A stretch of 64,000 bases of DNA from JAGVSZ01 sp035456405 (GTDB lineage Bacteria > Pseudomonadota > Gammaproteobacteria > Burkholderiales > SG8-39): the NCBI GenBank assembly GCA_035456405.1, contig DATIDG010000075.1, forward strand, positions 1 through 64,000, in the 5' to 3' direction. The translations under genes were made by a program, and so were the position numbers. This document shows positions 45,790 through 54,015 of the stretch, one piece after another. Positions within the stretch are counted from its first letter, which is position 1; the number at the start of each line of letters is the position of its first letter. The notes beneath the pieces are model-generated. The model ran no database searches, had not been told where the DNA came from, and saw only the letters and a list, made by a program, of their open reading frames with translations.

Positions 45790-46308
45790 ATGGCCCGTCT
45801 TCCCTATCCCGACATCGACCGCCCGGATATCGCCCCGCTGGTCGAGCGCATCAAGCGCGAGCGCGGCGGCAGGATGCTCAATCTCTACCGCATGCTGCTG
45901 CACAGCCCGCCGCTGGCCGAGGGTTGGCTCGCGTTCTTCACCGCAGTCCGGCAGAAAGGGGTGCTGTCGGGCCGCTATCGCGAGCTGGCGATCCTGCGCA
46001 TCGCGGTGATCAACGGCGCCGACTACGAGTTCGAGGCGCACGTCCCGTTCGCACTGAAGGAGGGGCTCACGCAGGCGCAGGTCGACGCGCTGCGCGCCAC
46101 CCGCACGCCCGATGGACTCGCCGACGCGGACCGCGCGGTCCTCGCCTACGCCGACGCGATGACCCGCCAGGTGCGTGTTCCCGAGGAGGTGTTCGTGCAA
46201 GTGCGCGAGCAGCTTCCCGAGCGCGAGCTCGTCGAGCTGACCGTTACCATCGCAGGCTACAACTGCGTATCGCGCTTCCTCGAGGCGATCGCGGTGGACC
46301 ACGAGTGA
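45790..46308 (+). CDS. carboxymuconolactone decarboxylase family protein
   Basis: A 172-residue AhpD-like helical protein. Characteristic segments are RMLNLYRMLLHSPPLAEGWL, RYRELAILRIAVINGADYEF and EFEAHVPFALKEGLTQAQVD. The CxxC pair of AhpD peroxidases is absent: the equivalent position reads NGADYEFEAH, so redox activity is unlikely and a decarboxylase or lyase-like role is more probable. It follows the palindromic promoter and precedes a thioesterase gene by 18 bases. Context suggests ring-cleavage product metabolism. Confidence 0.88.
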   Translation: MARLPYPDIDRPDIAPLVERIKRERGGRMLNLYRMLLHSPPLAEGWLAFFTAVRQKGVLSGRYRELAILRIAVINGADYEFEAHVPFALKEGLTQAQVDALRATRTPDGLADADRAVLAYADAMTRQVRVPEEVFVQVREQLPERELVELTVTIAGYNCVSRFLEAIAVDHE

Positions 46309-46326
46309 CCCCTTCGAGCGCAAAGG

Positions 46327-46779
46327 ATGCTAAGAGAACACTTCACTTTCAGCCACCGGCTCCGCGTCCGCTGGGCGGAAGTGGACCGGCAGGACGTCGT
46401 GTTCAACGGCAACTACTTCCTTTACTTCGACGTCGCCATCGCCGAGTACTGGCGCGAGATCGGCTTCAACTATCCGCAGGAGATCGTGGACGTTGGGATG
46501 GACATCTACGCGATCAAGGCCACTGCCGAGTATCACGGCTCGGCGGGCTACGACGATCTGCTCGACGTCTGCTGCCGGGTCGCGCGGATCGGCCGGACCT
46601 CGATGGTGTTCCTGTTCGGCGTCTGGCGCGGCGATCAGCACCTCACGAGCGGCGAGCTGATCTATGTGAACGCGGACCTCGCGACGAAGCAGTCGGCGCC
46701 GTGGCCCAAGTTCCTGCGGGACAAGATCCTCGCCTTCGAACGCACGCGGCCCGAAGTGGTCGGGCAAGCCGTAGCGTAG
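46327..46779 (+). CDS. acyl-CoA thioesterase (4HBT hotdog fold)
   Basis: A 150-residue hotdog thioesterase of the 4-hydroxybenzoyl-CoA thioesterase type. The catalytic segment is RWAEVDRQDVVFNGNYFLYF, with Asp before the conserved VxxNGNY, followed by a helix and the beta sheet KATAEYHGSAGYDDLLDVCC. It would hydrolyse an acyl- or aroyl-CoA ester in the cytoplasm. It is cotranscribed with the carboxymuconolactone decarboxylase gene and converges on the depolymerase-like gene with 23 bases between stops. Confidence 0.9.
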   Translation: MLREHFTFSHRLRVRWAEVDRQDVVFNGNYFLYFDVAIAEYWREIGFNYPQEIVDVGMDIYAIKATAEYHGSAGYDDLLDVCCRVARIGRTSMVFLFGVWRGDQHLTSGELIYVNADLATKQSAPWPKFLRDKILAFERTRPEVVGQAVA

Positions 46780-46802
46780 CAACCGTCCCGCCTGCCGCAA
46801 CG

Positions 46803-47846
46803 TCAGCGCGCAGGTGGTGACGCGAGCCTGTCCACCATCGCCTTAACCGCGGCGACCTGCGGCCCGGCCTTCGTCATGTACTGCGCCCCGGTGTAGCCCC
46901 ACCAGTCCCAGCAGCCGCGCGGGTTGAAGAGGAAGCTCCACCGCAAAGCCGCCATGCCCCACCCGTTGCGGCTGATGGTCTGCGGGTACAGGACGATCAG
47001 CCGGTTCGCGTCCGCCCAGCGGTTGTACCCCGCCTCGCGCACGAAGCGCTCGCCGATCGCCTCGACGCTCTGCCGGCAGCCATGGAAGGCCACGTGGACC
47101 CGGCACTGCGCGGTCTCGCACACCCGCGGCACGTACGCGTAGCCGGAGTCCGCCATCCCGATCGAGTAGGTATCGCCGCCCGCGAACGCCTTCTGGTCGA
47201 AGCGGATGATGCGTCCCGACTCCTTCGCCGCAGGCGGCTCGAGCGGCCCGAGCAGGTGTCCGAGCAGCGCGCCGGCCGCGTCGAAATCGCAGTCGTTGAT
47301 GAAAGGCGGCGCCGTCAGCGGGCAGGCGCCGCCCGCGCTCTCAGTCACCATCGCATGCCCCGCGGGCCGGTCGTTCACCATGGCGAGGCGATCGGGCGCT
47401 ACCTTGAACAGCCCATAGAAACGGCGCAGCGCATCAACGACGGCGGGAACGACCGTCCGGTCGTTGGTGCCGGCGAACAGCCACACCCGGGTGCCTGCGA
47501 GATTCTCCGTCGGATCGATGGCCCGCGCGCGCGCGAGCCCCTCGGCCCGGACCTTAAGTTGCTCGACCTCCGGCAATGGGGTCCACCGGCCCGGCGTCAT
47601 GCAGTTGTTGTACGCGGTAAAGACGCTGCCCTGCGCGCAGTAGTAGGGTCCGCCCGCAAGCACGGCCACCCCCTTCACGGTGCCCGAGTGGGCGACGTGG
47701 AACTGCACCGCCATGTACCCGCCCGAGGAGATTCCGGAGACGGTGACGGCGTCCGGGTCGGCGCCGAGCGCGGGCAGCGGGTCGCTCGCGCGCGCCGCGG
47801 CCGCGAGCAGCGCGAGGGCGACGGCGAAGAGGCGGCGCATACGCAT
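46803..47846 (-). CDS. secreted PHB-depolymerase-like esterase
   Basis: A 347-residue alpha/beta-hydrolase with signal peptide (MRMRRLFAVALALLAAAARA). The lipase box is VSGISSGGYMAVQFHVA, with nucleophile Ser40; the catalytic Asp is probably in the WLFAGTNDRTV region and His in HVAFHGCRQSVEAIGERFVR. The region with NRLIVLYPQTI and the WDWWGYTG segment matches extracellular poly(3-hydroxybutyrate) depolymerase/LpqC-type esterases. Several cysteines suggest periplasmic disulfides. No starch- or chitin-binding domain is present. The start was chosen to give a clean signal peptide; an earlier in-frame ATG adds 22 unlikely residues. Confidence 0.83.
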   Translation of the reverse strand: MRMRRLFAVALALLAAAARASDPLPALGADPDAVTVSGISSGGYMAVQFHVAHSGTVKGVAVLAGGPYYCAQGSVFTAYNNCMTPGRWTPLPEVEQLKVRAEGLARARAIDPTENLAGTRVWLFAGTNDRTVVPAVVDALRRFYGLFKVAPDRLAMVNDRPAGHAMVTESAGGACPLTAPPFINDCDFDAAGALLGHLLGPLEPPAAKESGRIIRFDQKAFAGGDTYSIGMADSGYAYVPRVCETAQCRVHVAFHGCRQSVEAIGERFVREAGYNRWADANRLIVLYPQTISRNGWGMAALRWSFLFNPRGCWDWWGYTGAQYMTKAGPQVAAVKAMVDRLASPPAR

Positions 47847-47853
47847 CGCTCCG

Positions 47854-47859
47854 TATAAT
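47854..47859 (+). promoter_or_regulatory. candidate -10 box for the aldehyde dehydrogenase gene
   Basis: TATAAT stands 37 bases before the ATG in the short divergent gap with the depolymerase-like gene. The expected -35 position is GC-rich and does not match TTGACA, so this is only a candidate. Confidence 0.32.
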
Positions 47860-47895
47860 AGGCGCCTCCCCGCCCTCCTTCCGACGAGGTTCCCG

Positions 47896-49338
47896 ATGCA
47901 ACTCCGCGACAAGCTCTACATCAACGGCGCATGGGCCGCGCCGCACGGCAAAGGCTCGATCGACGTCCACTCCGCCGCGACGGAGGAGGTGATCGCGAGG
48001 ATCCCCGAGGGCGACGAGCACGACGCCAACTCGGCCGTCGCCGCCGCGCGCGCGGCGTTCGATGGCTGGGCCGCGACGCTGCCCGCGGAGCGCGCAGCCT
48101 GCCTCGCGAAGATCAACGAGGGCATGAAGGCCCGCGCTGAGGAGATCGGCAGGACGATCGCGCAGGAGGTCGGCATGCCGCTGAAGCTCGCGACGCGCAT
48201 CCAGGCCGGCTCGCCGACGTTCACCTTCGGCATGTACGCGAAGATGCTCGGCGGCTTCCAATGGGAAGAGAAGGTCGGCAACTCGATCGTGCTGCGCGAG
48301 CCGGTCGGCGTCGTCGTGTGCATCACGCCGTGGAACTATCCGCTGCACCAGATCGCGGCGAAGGTCGCCCCGGCGCTCGCCGCCGGCTGCACGGTCGTGC
48401 TGAAGCCCTCCGAGGTCGCGCCGCTCAACGCGTTCATCCTCGCGGAGATCATCGACTCGGTCGGCCTGCCTAAGGGCGTGTTTAACCTGGTGACCGGCTA
48501 CGGGCCGGCGGTCGGCGAGGCGCTGGTGAAGCATCCCGACGTCGACATGGTCTCGTTCACCGGCTCGACGCGCGCCGGCAAGCGCGTGTCCGAGCTCGCC
48601 TCCGCAACGGTGAAGCGCGTTGCGCTCGAGCTGGGCGGCAAGAGCGCGTCGATCGTCCTCGACGACGCCGACCTCGCCGCCGCGGTGAAGGGCACGGTGT
48701 CGGCGTGCTTCCTCAACTCCGGGCAGACGTGCAGCGCGCACACGCGCCTGCTCGTGCCGGAGTCGAGGTACGCGGAGGCGGCGAGGCTCGCCGCGGAAGA
48801 GGCGCAGAAGTACACCCTCGGCGACCCGCTGGACGAGAAGACGAAGCTCGGGCCGCTCACCTCCGCCGCGCAGCGCGAGCGCGTGCGCGGCTACATCCGC
48901 AGGGGCATCGAGGAAGGCGCCGAAGTGCTCGCCGGCGGGCCCGACGCGCCCGAAGGCTTCGCGCGGGGCTATTACGTCAAGCCCACCGTGTTCGGCAAGG
49001 TCAATCCGAAAGCGACGATCGCGCAGGAGGAGATCTTCGGGCCGGTCCTGTCGATCATCACCTACAAGGACGAGGCGGACGCGATCCGCATCGCCAACGA
49101 CACGCCGTACGGCCTCGGCGGCGGAGTGTGGTCGTCGAGCGAGGAGCACGCGCTGCAGGTCGCGCGGCGGCTGCGCACCGGGCAGGTCGACATCAACGGC
49201 GGACCGTTCAACATGTTCGCACCGTTCGGCGGATTCAAGCAGTCGGGGCACGGCCGCGAGCTCGGACGGTTCGGGCTCGAGGAGTTCCTCGAGCTGAAAA
49301 GCGTGCAGCTGAAGCCGGAAGAGAAACCCAAGACCTAG
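47896..49338 (+). CDS. NAD(P)-dependent aldehyde dehydrogenase
   Basis: A 480-residue cytosolic aldehyde dehydrogenase. Landmarks are the cofactor segment ITPWNYPLHQIAAKVAPALA, KPSEVAPLNAF, FTGSTRAGKRV, the catalytic Glu in VALELGGKSASIVLDDADL and Cys in NSGQTCSAHTRLLVPES, then EEIFGPVLSIITY and FGGFKQSGHGRELG. It resembles enzymes acting on medium-chain or aromatic aldehydes, but specificity cannot be read. The ATG has no strong ribosome site. A HAD-like gene follows after 11 bases. Confidence 0.94.
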   Translation: MQLRDKLYINGAWAAPHGKGSIDVHSAATEEVIARIPEGDEHDANSAVAAARAAFDGWAATLPAERAACLAKINEGMKARAEEIGRTIAQEVGMPLKLATRIQAGSPTFTFGMYAKMLGGFQWEEKVGNSIVLREPVGVVVCITPWNYPLHQIAAKVAPALAAGCTVVLKPSEVAPLNAFILAEIIDSVGLPKGVFNLVTGYGPAVGEALVKHPDVDMVSFTGSTRAGKRVSELASATVKRVALELGGKSASIVLDDADLAAAVKGTVSACFLNSGQTCSAHTRLLVPESRYAEAARLAAEEAQKYTLGDPLDEKTKLGPLTSAAQRERVRGYIRRGIEEGAEVLAGGPDAPEGFARGYYVKPTVFGKVNPKATIAQEEIFGPVLSIITYKDEADAIRIANDTPYGLGGGVWSSSEEHALQVARRLRTGQVDINGGPFNMFAPFGGFKQSGHGRELGRFGLEEFLELKSVQLKPEEKPKT

Positions 49339-49349
49339 CGCTGCGCGCC

Positions 49350-49949
49350 ATGCCGGGCGACCGCCGCTTCGTCCTCGGCGTCGACCTCGACGGCGTGTGC
49401 GCCGATTTCTACGGCGGCCTGAAGCCGGTCGCGGCCGAGTGGCTCGGCGTGGACATCGCGACGCTCCCCGACCGGGTCTCGTGGACGCTGCCGGAGTGGG
49501 GTGTGGACCGGGCGCCCGGCGGGTACGACGCCCTGCACCGGTTCGCGGTCACGCAACGCGAGCTGTTTCGCCGCCTGCCGCCGATGCCCGGCGCCCCGCA
49601 GGCGCTGCGCGCGCTCTCGGGAGAGGACGTGCGCATCCGCATCATCACGCATCGCCTGTTCATCAAGTACTTCCACCAGGTCGCCGTGCGCCAGACCATC
49701 GAGTGGCTCGACTTCCACGACATCCCGTACTGGGACCTGTGCTTCATGCGCGAGAAGGCCGCGGTCGGCGCCGACCTGTACATCGAGGACTCGCCCGAGA
49801 ACGTCGCGCGGCTGCGCGCACAGGGCCTCAAGACGATCGTGTTCTCGAACTCCACCAACGAGCATCTGCCCGGACCCCGCGCGCAGTCCTGGGACGAGGT
49901 CGTCGGCCTCGTCCTCGCCGAGAAGGGGGCGTGGGAGGTGTGCGGTTAA
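49350..49949 (+). CDS. HAD-superfamily 5'-nucleotidase-like protein (NT5C type)
   Basis: A 199-residue HAD-like hydrolase. The N-terminal DxD is LGVDLDGVCADFYGGLKPVA; motif II is IRIITHRLF; the acidic end is DLYIEDSPENVARLRAQGL. This order, with ITHR and EDSP, resembles mitochondrial/bacterial pyrimidine 5'(3')-deoxyribonucleotidases (NT5C). The phosphate substrate is unknown. Its TAA overlaps the TAA of the convergent LysR gene, so the two 3' ends share bases. Confidence 0.82.
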   Translation: MPGDRRFVLGVDLDGVCADFYGGLKPVAAEWLGVDIATLPDRVSWTLPEWGVDRAPGGYDALHRFAVTQRELFRRLPPMPGAPQALRALSGEDVRIRIITHRLFIKYFHQVAVRQTIEWLDFHDIPYWDLCFMREKAAVGADLYIEDSPENVARLRAQGLKTIVFSNSTNEHLPGPRAQSWDEVVGLVLAEKGAWEVCG

Positions 49950-50851
49950 GTGCCCCGCGCGCGCGGGAAGAGCCCCGCGACGAAGTCCACGAACGCCCGC
50001 ACTTTCGCCGAGAGGTGCCGGCCCTGCGGGTAGACCACCGAGATCGGATAGGGGTCGGGGCTTTGCCAGTCGACGAGAATCGGACGCAGCGCGCCGGAGG
50101 CGACCCAGCGGCTCGCGAACATGTCGAGCGTTTGCACGATGCCGGCGCCGTTCACTGCTGCGTCGACCATCGCCTCGCCGTTGCTGACGGTCAGCCGGCC
50201 GCCCGGCCGGTGCACGACGCGCTCGCCGTCCTTCTCGAACGCCCAGTCGAAGATGTCGCCGCGCCCGACGGCGAACAGGCCGAGGCAGCTGTGCGCGTCG
50301 AGCTCGGCCGGTGTTTTCGGTTCGCCGTGCAGCGCCAGGTAGTCCGGGGACGCGTAGGTCGCGAACCGCGACTCGTAGACCCGGCGCGCGACGAGTGACG
50401 AGTCGCTGAGCGGACCGTTGCGCACGGCCGCGTCAATGCCCTCCTCAACGAGGTTGGTGCGGCGGTCCTCGAGCAGCGCAATGACCTGGAGCTCCGGATA
50501 CTGTGCCGCAAAGCGCGGCAGCGCGGGAACGATGTACTGCCGCCCGAGGGTCACCGGCATGTCGACGCGCAGCACGCCGCGGGGCACGCTGCGGCCGGCA
50601 GCGAGCATGGCATCCGTTTCCTGGACGTCGGCGAGTACCCGGCGAACGTGGTCCAGATAGGCAGCGCCGTCGTCGGTGAGGCTCAGCCGCCGGGTCGTCC
50701 GGTTCAGCAGCTTCACGCCAAGGCGGCTTTCGAGCGCTGCTATGTGAGCAGTCACACTCGCCTTGGACAAGTCCAGCCGGTCCGCGGCCCGGGAGAAGCT
50801 GCCCAGTTCCACGACCCAGTGGAACACCTCCATGCTGGTAAGTCGGTCCAT
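49946..50851 (-). CDS. LysR-type transcriptional regulator
   Basis: A 301-residue LysR regulator. The winged helix-turn-helix is SFSRAADRLDLSKASVTAHI and ALESRLGVKLLNRTTRRLSL, followed by an effector-binding domain with LRVDMPVTLGRQYIVPALPR and GADAVVDAVN-like MVDAAVNGAGIVQTLD. Start MDRLTSMEVF is the usual one for this subgroup; a GTG seven codons earlier with AGGA nearby is possible. It is divergent from the small secreted-protein genes, the usual LysR/target arrangement, so those genes are its likely targets. Confidence 0.93.
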   Translation of the reverse strand: MDRLTSMEVFHWVVELGSFSRAADRLDLSKASVTAHIAALESRLGVKLLNRTTRRLSLTDDGAAYLDHVRRVLADVQETDAMLAAGRSVPRGVLRVDMPVTLGRQYIVPALPRFAAQYPELQVIALLEDRRTNLVEEGIDAAVRNGPLSDSSLVARRVYESRFATYASPDYLALHGEPKTPAELDAHSCLGLFAVGRGDIFDWAFEKDGERVVHRPGGRLTVSNGEAMVDAAVNGAGIVQTLDMFASRWVASGALRPILVDWQSPDPYPISVVYPQGRHLSAKVRAFVDFVAGLFPRARGT

Positions 50852-51027
50852 CTTTGGTGGGCCTATTGTCACTTATTCCTGAACAGTCATTTTGATCCTA
50901 CCCTGTTTATTCGGCGTGGTCGAACATCCAGAATGCAGTCCATCGAGATCGCGGTGGTTCCAAGAGAGCCCCGCGGACCCGACGAGAGAGACCGATCCAT
51001 CAACCCGAACTTGAAAGGAGCACCACC
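50852..51027. promoter_or_regulatory. divergent control region between lysR and the secreted-peptide genes
   Basis: This 176-base region is markedly less GC-rich near the LysR side. It holds inverted half-sites AACAG (50882-50886) and CTGTT (50903-50907) separated by 16 bases, a TTGTCA at about 50866 and an AAAGGAG ribosome site just before the first peptide gene. The half-sites could be a LysR operator, but their spacing is longer than the usual T-N11-A. Confidence 0.35.
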
Positions 51028-51210
51028 ATGATCCGCAAAACCATCCTCGCCGCCGTGCTCGCGCTCGGCACCACCGCCGCGTTCGCGGACAACAACTGGG
51101 CGTTCGACGATGCCTACTGGAAGCAGGCGCAGTCGGTCCAGTCCGTCCAGGCCACGGAGTCGGCCCAGACGCAAGGCAAGTACGACCTGGTCGACCGCTA
51201 CAACCCCTAA
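51028..51210 (+). CDS. small secreted protein, tandem copy 1 (60 aa)
   Basis: A 60-residue precursor with a classical signal peptide (MIRKTILAAVLALGTTAAFA) and a 40-residue mature peptide: DNNWAFDDAYWKQAQSVQ, then a Gln/Ser-rich middle and GKYDLVDRYNP at the end. It has no cysteine. A strong AAAGGAG precedes ATG. A second, 73 percent identical gene follows after 43 bases. The conserved ends and variable middle suggest that the termini are functional. The YNP ending recalls DUF4148-type small secreted proteins of Burkholderiales, but the match is weak. The function is unknown. Confidence 0.8.
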   Translation: MIRKTILAAVLALGTTAAFADNNWAFDDAYWKQAQSVQSVQATESAQTQGKYDLVDRYNP

Positions 51211-51253
51211 TCCGATCGCTGCAATCGTTCAACTCGACCACAAGGAGATCACC

Positions 51254-51436
51254 ATGATCCGCAACACCGTCCTCGCCGCCGTGCTCGCGCTCGGCGCCAC
51301 TGCCGCACTCGCGGACAACAACTACACCTTCGACGACGCCTATTGGAAGCAAGGGCAGTCCGTCCAGGCGGCCCAGGCCGTCCGGTCGGGCGAAGCCCGC
51401 GGCAAGTACGACCTCGTCGACAACTACAACCCGTAA
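51254..51436 (+). CDS. small secreted protein, tandem copy 2 (60 aa)
   Basis: A paralogue of the preceding gene: 44 of 60 residues are identical. The signal peptide is MIRNTVLAAVLALGATAALA and the mature form has DNNYTFDDAYWKQGQSVQ and ends GKYDLVDNYNP. Substitutions cluster in mature residues 18-29, whereas FDDAYWKQ and GKYDLVD are fixed. It has its own AAGGAG site. Both copies keep good signals and no stop, so both seem active. A hairpin follows the stop by about 11 bases. Confidence 0.8.
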   Translation: MIRNTVLAAVLALGATAALADNNYTFDDAYWKQGQSVQAAQAVRSGEARGKYDLVDNYNP

Positions 51437-51447
51437 TGACAGGGGCA

Positions 51448-51478
51448 GGGGGTGCGGAGCAGGAAGGCTCCGGCCCCC
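51448..51478 (+). terminator. GC-rich hairpin after the tandem peptide genes
   Basis: GGGGG-TG-CGGAGC pairs with GCTCCG-G-CCCCC across a 6-base loop (AGGAAG). There is no T-run. It may partly terminate or protect the transcript before the third small gene. Confidence 0.45.
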
Positions 51479-51505
51479 GACGGCCTCGGTCAAGGAGGCT
51501 CAGCA

Positions 51506-51685
51506 ATGAACACCATCCCGACCCGTCTGACCGGCCTCGCGCTCCTCGGCATGCTGGCGTTGGCGCTGCTGCTGGCGCCGATCCACGCGCGCGCGGACGC
51601 GGGCGCGACGGATCGTCACGAGATTCCGACGTTCGTCCTCGAGCGCATCGAGCTCGCCACGGGCGCCGTCGGTCGCATCGGCTGA
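51506..51685 (+). CDS. small secreted or membrane protein (59 aa)
   Basis: A 59-residue protein with a long hydrophobic start (MNTIPTRLTGLALLGMLALA followed by LLLAPIHARA) and a 28-residue acidic/basic tail beginning DAGATDRHEIPTFVLERIEL. An AAGGAGG site precedes the ATG by 7 bases. It is not homologous to the two upstream peptides, apart from being small and exported. It is probably cotranscribed with them through the hairpin. An NmrA-like gene follows 90 bases later. The function is unknown. Confidence 0.68.
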   Translation: MNTIPTRLTGLALLGMLALALLLAPIHARADAGATDRHEIPTFVLERIELATGAVGRIG

Positions 51686-51775
51686 ACGACGGCCGGAAAT
51701 ATGCGAACCTAGGAAACCCCGGCTTCGCGCACGTCGCTGGCGCTGCGGTCGAGGCCGGACAGGGGAAAACCGGGG

Positions 51776-52639
51776 ATGATCGTCGTCAGCGCAGGCCAGG
51801 GACGCGTATCGCGCGCGGTTGCCGCGGCGCTCGCGCCGCTGCCCGGAGGCAAGCGCCTGGGCCTGCTGCGGTCCGCCCCCGCCGCCGGCTTCCCGCCCGA
51901 ATTTGCGGTGCGGGCCGCACCTCCGGGTTCCGCGCAGGAGCGCCGACGGCTCCTCGAGGGCGCGTCGGATCTCGTGCTCGTGCCGGTCTTCGACCAGCGC
52001 GCCGTGGAGGAGCAGATGGCGCTCGCCGCCGTCGCGAAGGAATCGGGCGTCGAGCGCATCCACCTCCTCTCCGCGTCGGGCGCGAACGCCCGATCGCCGG
52101 TGACGCTGCTGCGGTGGATCGGTCTGGTCGAGCGCGAGATCCTCGCCTCCGGCCTCCCGAACACGCTTCTGCGCTGCATGCCGTACATGCAGACGATCCC
52201 GCACTTCACGCGGCGCGACGGCGGCGGCTGGCGGATCGTCGGCCCGTTCCGCGAGGCGGCGATCGCCTGGCTGGACGCGGTCGACGCGGGTGCGATCATC
52301 GCCCAACGGATCGGGTCCGCCGCCCCCAACGGGCCCGCGTGCGACCTTTCCGGCCCGGAGGAAGCCGACTTCGGGGCGGTTGCGAGCCTCCTCTCCGCCG
52401 AGCTGCGCGAATCCGTGCGCTACGTCGATATCTGCCTCCCGGAGGCCGAGGGTATGCTCGAGGCGCAAGGGTTCCCGCCGGCACGCATCCGCGCAATCAC
52501 CGAGTACTGGGACTACCTCGCGAGCGGCACCCTGCGGTGCGGCTGCTGCGCCGGAGCAGATCAGCTGCTCGGCCGGCCGCGGCGGACCCTTGCTGCGTAC
52601 CTGCGCGAATACGCCGCCGAGCTGCGGCAGGCGGCCTGA
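51776..52639 (+). CDS. NmrA-like NAD(P)-binding protein
   Basis: A 287-residue atypical SDR. The N-terminus MIVVSAGQGRVSRAVAAALA fits a degenerate dinucleotide loop; later SGVERIHLLSASGANARSPV and EREILASGLPNTLLRCMPYM are characteristic of NmrA/azoreductase-like SDRs that lack the Tyr-x-x-x-Lys pair. A CGCCAGAD motif near the C-terminus is unusual. It may sense NAD(P) or reduce a small molecule. It follows the secreted-peptide genes on the same strand. Confidence 0.68.
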   Translation: MIVVSAGQGRVSRAVAAALAPLPGGKRLGLLRSAPAAGFPPEFAVRAAPPGSAQERRRLLEGASDLVLVPVFDQRAVEEQMALAAVAKESGVERIHLLSASGANARSPVTLLRWIGLVEREILASGLPNTLLRCMPYMQTIPHFTRRDGGGWRIVGPFREAAIAWLDAVDAGAIIAQRIGSAAPNGPACDLSGPEEADFGAVASLLSAELRESVRYVDICLPEAEGMLEAQGFPPARIRAITEYWDYLASGTLRCGCCAGADQLLGRPRRTLAAYLREYAAELRQAA

Positions 52640-52658
52640 CCGGGTCGACGCGCGCTCC

Positions 52659-53306
52659 GTGTCGAGCCTGGACGACATCGTCGCGTCGCCACTCTTCCTG
52701 GTCGGCGTAGCCTTCGGGCTCGTCGGTCTTCTGCAGATGGCCGCGGGCTTCGTCGTGCTGTTCCGCCGCCAGCCGATCGGCTTCGCGGTGCGGCTCCTCA
52801 TCGGCCTCGCGGTCACGGCGATCGGCGCCATGGCGACGGTGATCGCCGTCGGCATGCGCGGCTATCAGGCGCTGACCCACGAGACGGTCGCCGCGCGGAT
52901 CGCGGTGAAACCGAGCGGGCCGCAGCGCTTCGACGCCCGGGTGCGCTTTCCCGACGGCCGTGTCTCGGGCTACGTGATCGCCGGGGACGAGTTGTACGTG
53001 GACGCGCACATCCTCAAGTGGAAGCCGATCGCGAACATCCTCGGCGTTCACACCGCCTACGAGCTCGACCGGATCGCGGGCCGCTACCGCTCGGTCGACC
53101 AGGAGCGCACCGCCTTGCGCACCGTCTATCCGCTCGGGGAGCCGCGCGCGCTCGACCTCTTCAGCCTGCGCGGCCGGACCGCATGGCTCGCGCCGCTCTA
53201 CGACGCCGAGTACGGATCGGCGAGCTTCGTGCCGGTCGACCGACCGATGGACCTGGAGGTCCGCGTCTCGACGACCGGCCTCCTGATCCGTGAAGCGAAG
53301 CCGTAG
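52659..53306 (+). CDS. conserved hypothetical membrane protein (215 aa)
   Basis: Two N-terminal membrane helices (LFLVGVAFGLVGLLQMAAGF and LLIGLAVTAIGAMATVIAVG) are followed by a soluble domain of about 150 residues with RFDARVRFPDGRVSGYVIAG and DELYVDAHILKWKPIANILG. The soluble half is probably periplasmic and beta-rich. The start is GTG, 19 bases after the preceding stop. Related proteins are sometimes labelled as efflux proteins, but nothing here supports transport. It converges on the FHA gene. Confidence 0.72.
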   Translation: MSSLDDIVASPLFLVGVAFGLVGLLQMAAGFVVLFRRQPIGFAVRLLIGLAVTAIGAMATVIAVGMRGYQALTHETVAARIAVKPSGPQRFDARVRFPDGRVSGYVIAGDELYVDAHILKWKPIANILGVHTAYELDRIAGRYRSVDQERTALRTVYPLGEPRALDLFSLRGRTAWLAPLYDAEYGSASFVPVDRPMDLEVRVSTTGLLIREAKP

Positions 53307-53312
53307 CCCCGC

Positions 53313-53996
53313 TCAGCGGCGCTCGCGGTCCGCGAGCGAGAGCTCGAGCTTCTCGATGCCGACATGGACGATGTCGCCCCCGGCGAGCGGCTGCCAGTCG
53401 TCGGCGATCGGCTTGCCGTTGACGCGCGGCGCCTTGCCTTCGACGCGCGCGATGAAATAGCCCTGTGGACGGCGGAAGATCGCGGCGTACTCGTCGCCGC
53501 GCCGCCCGAGCGCCGTGAGGGCGCGGTCGAGGACGATCTCGCGTCCGCCGGCCTGCCCCGCGCTGCGCAGCAGGCCCTCGGGAAGCTTCAGCTCGAGCAC
53601 GCGCGCCTCGGCCGCGGGCGCCCGCCCGCCCGGCGGTGCCGCGGGCGCCTGCCCGAACTCGCCGGCGCTGAAGATCATCGTACGCTCGCCGTCGCCGCCG
53701 ACGACGCTCTTGTGGTCTACGTAGCGCAGCTGGAAATCGAGGATCTCGACCAGGTCGCCATGTCGCATGAGGTGGCGCGTGACGCGCGTGCCGTTCACGA
53801 ACGTGCCGTTCGCGCTGCCAAGGTCCTGCAGGATGTGGTCGTTGCCGACCATCTCGATCGCGGCGTGCTGCTTGCTGACCGCTTGATCCTCGAGTCGGAC
53901 GCCCGCGCCCTCGGCGCGGCCGATCACGACGCGATCGCGCTCGATGAACCAGGACCCGAGCGCCGCGCCCGCGCGGCTCGCCACGAGTTTCGCCAT
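53313..53996 (-). CDS. FHA-domain protein, two FHA-like repeats
   Basis: A 227-residue protein. The first FHA domain is canonical: DRVVIGRAEGAGVRLEDQAV, SKQHAAIEM and LQDLGSANGTFVNGTRV, which binds phosphothreonine. A second, degenerate copy (ALTALGRRGDEYAAIFRRPQ, then RVNGKPIADDW and GGDIVHVG) follows a linker and lacks the SxxH pair. It is the likely phospho-reader of a kinase/phosphatase pair encoded alongside. It follows the PP2C gene by 19 bases. ATG is chosen at MAKLVASRAG, where the fold begins. Confidence 0.9.
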   Translation of the reverse strand: MAKLVASRAGAALGSWFIERDRVVIGRAEGAGVRLEDQAVSKQHAAIEMVGNDHILQDLGSANGTFVNGTRVTRHLMRHGDLVEILDFQLRYVDHKSVVGGDGERTMIFSAGEFGQAPAAPPGGRAPAAEARVLELKLPEGLLRSAGQAGGREIVLDRALTALGRRGDEYAAIFRRPQGYFIARVEGKAPRVNGKPIADDWQPLAGGDIVHVGIEKLELSLADRERR

Positions 53997-54015
53997 CGCT
54001 CGCCCGCTCCCTCGA

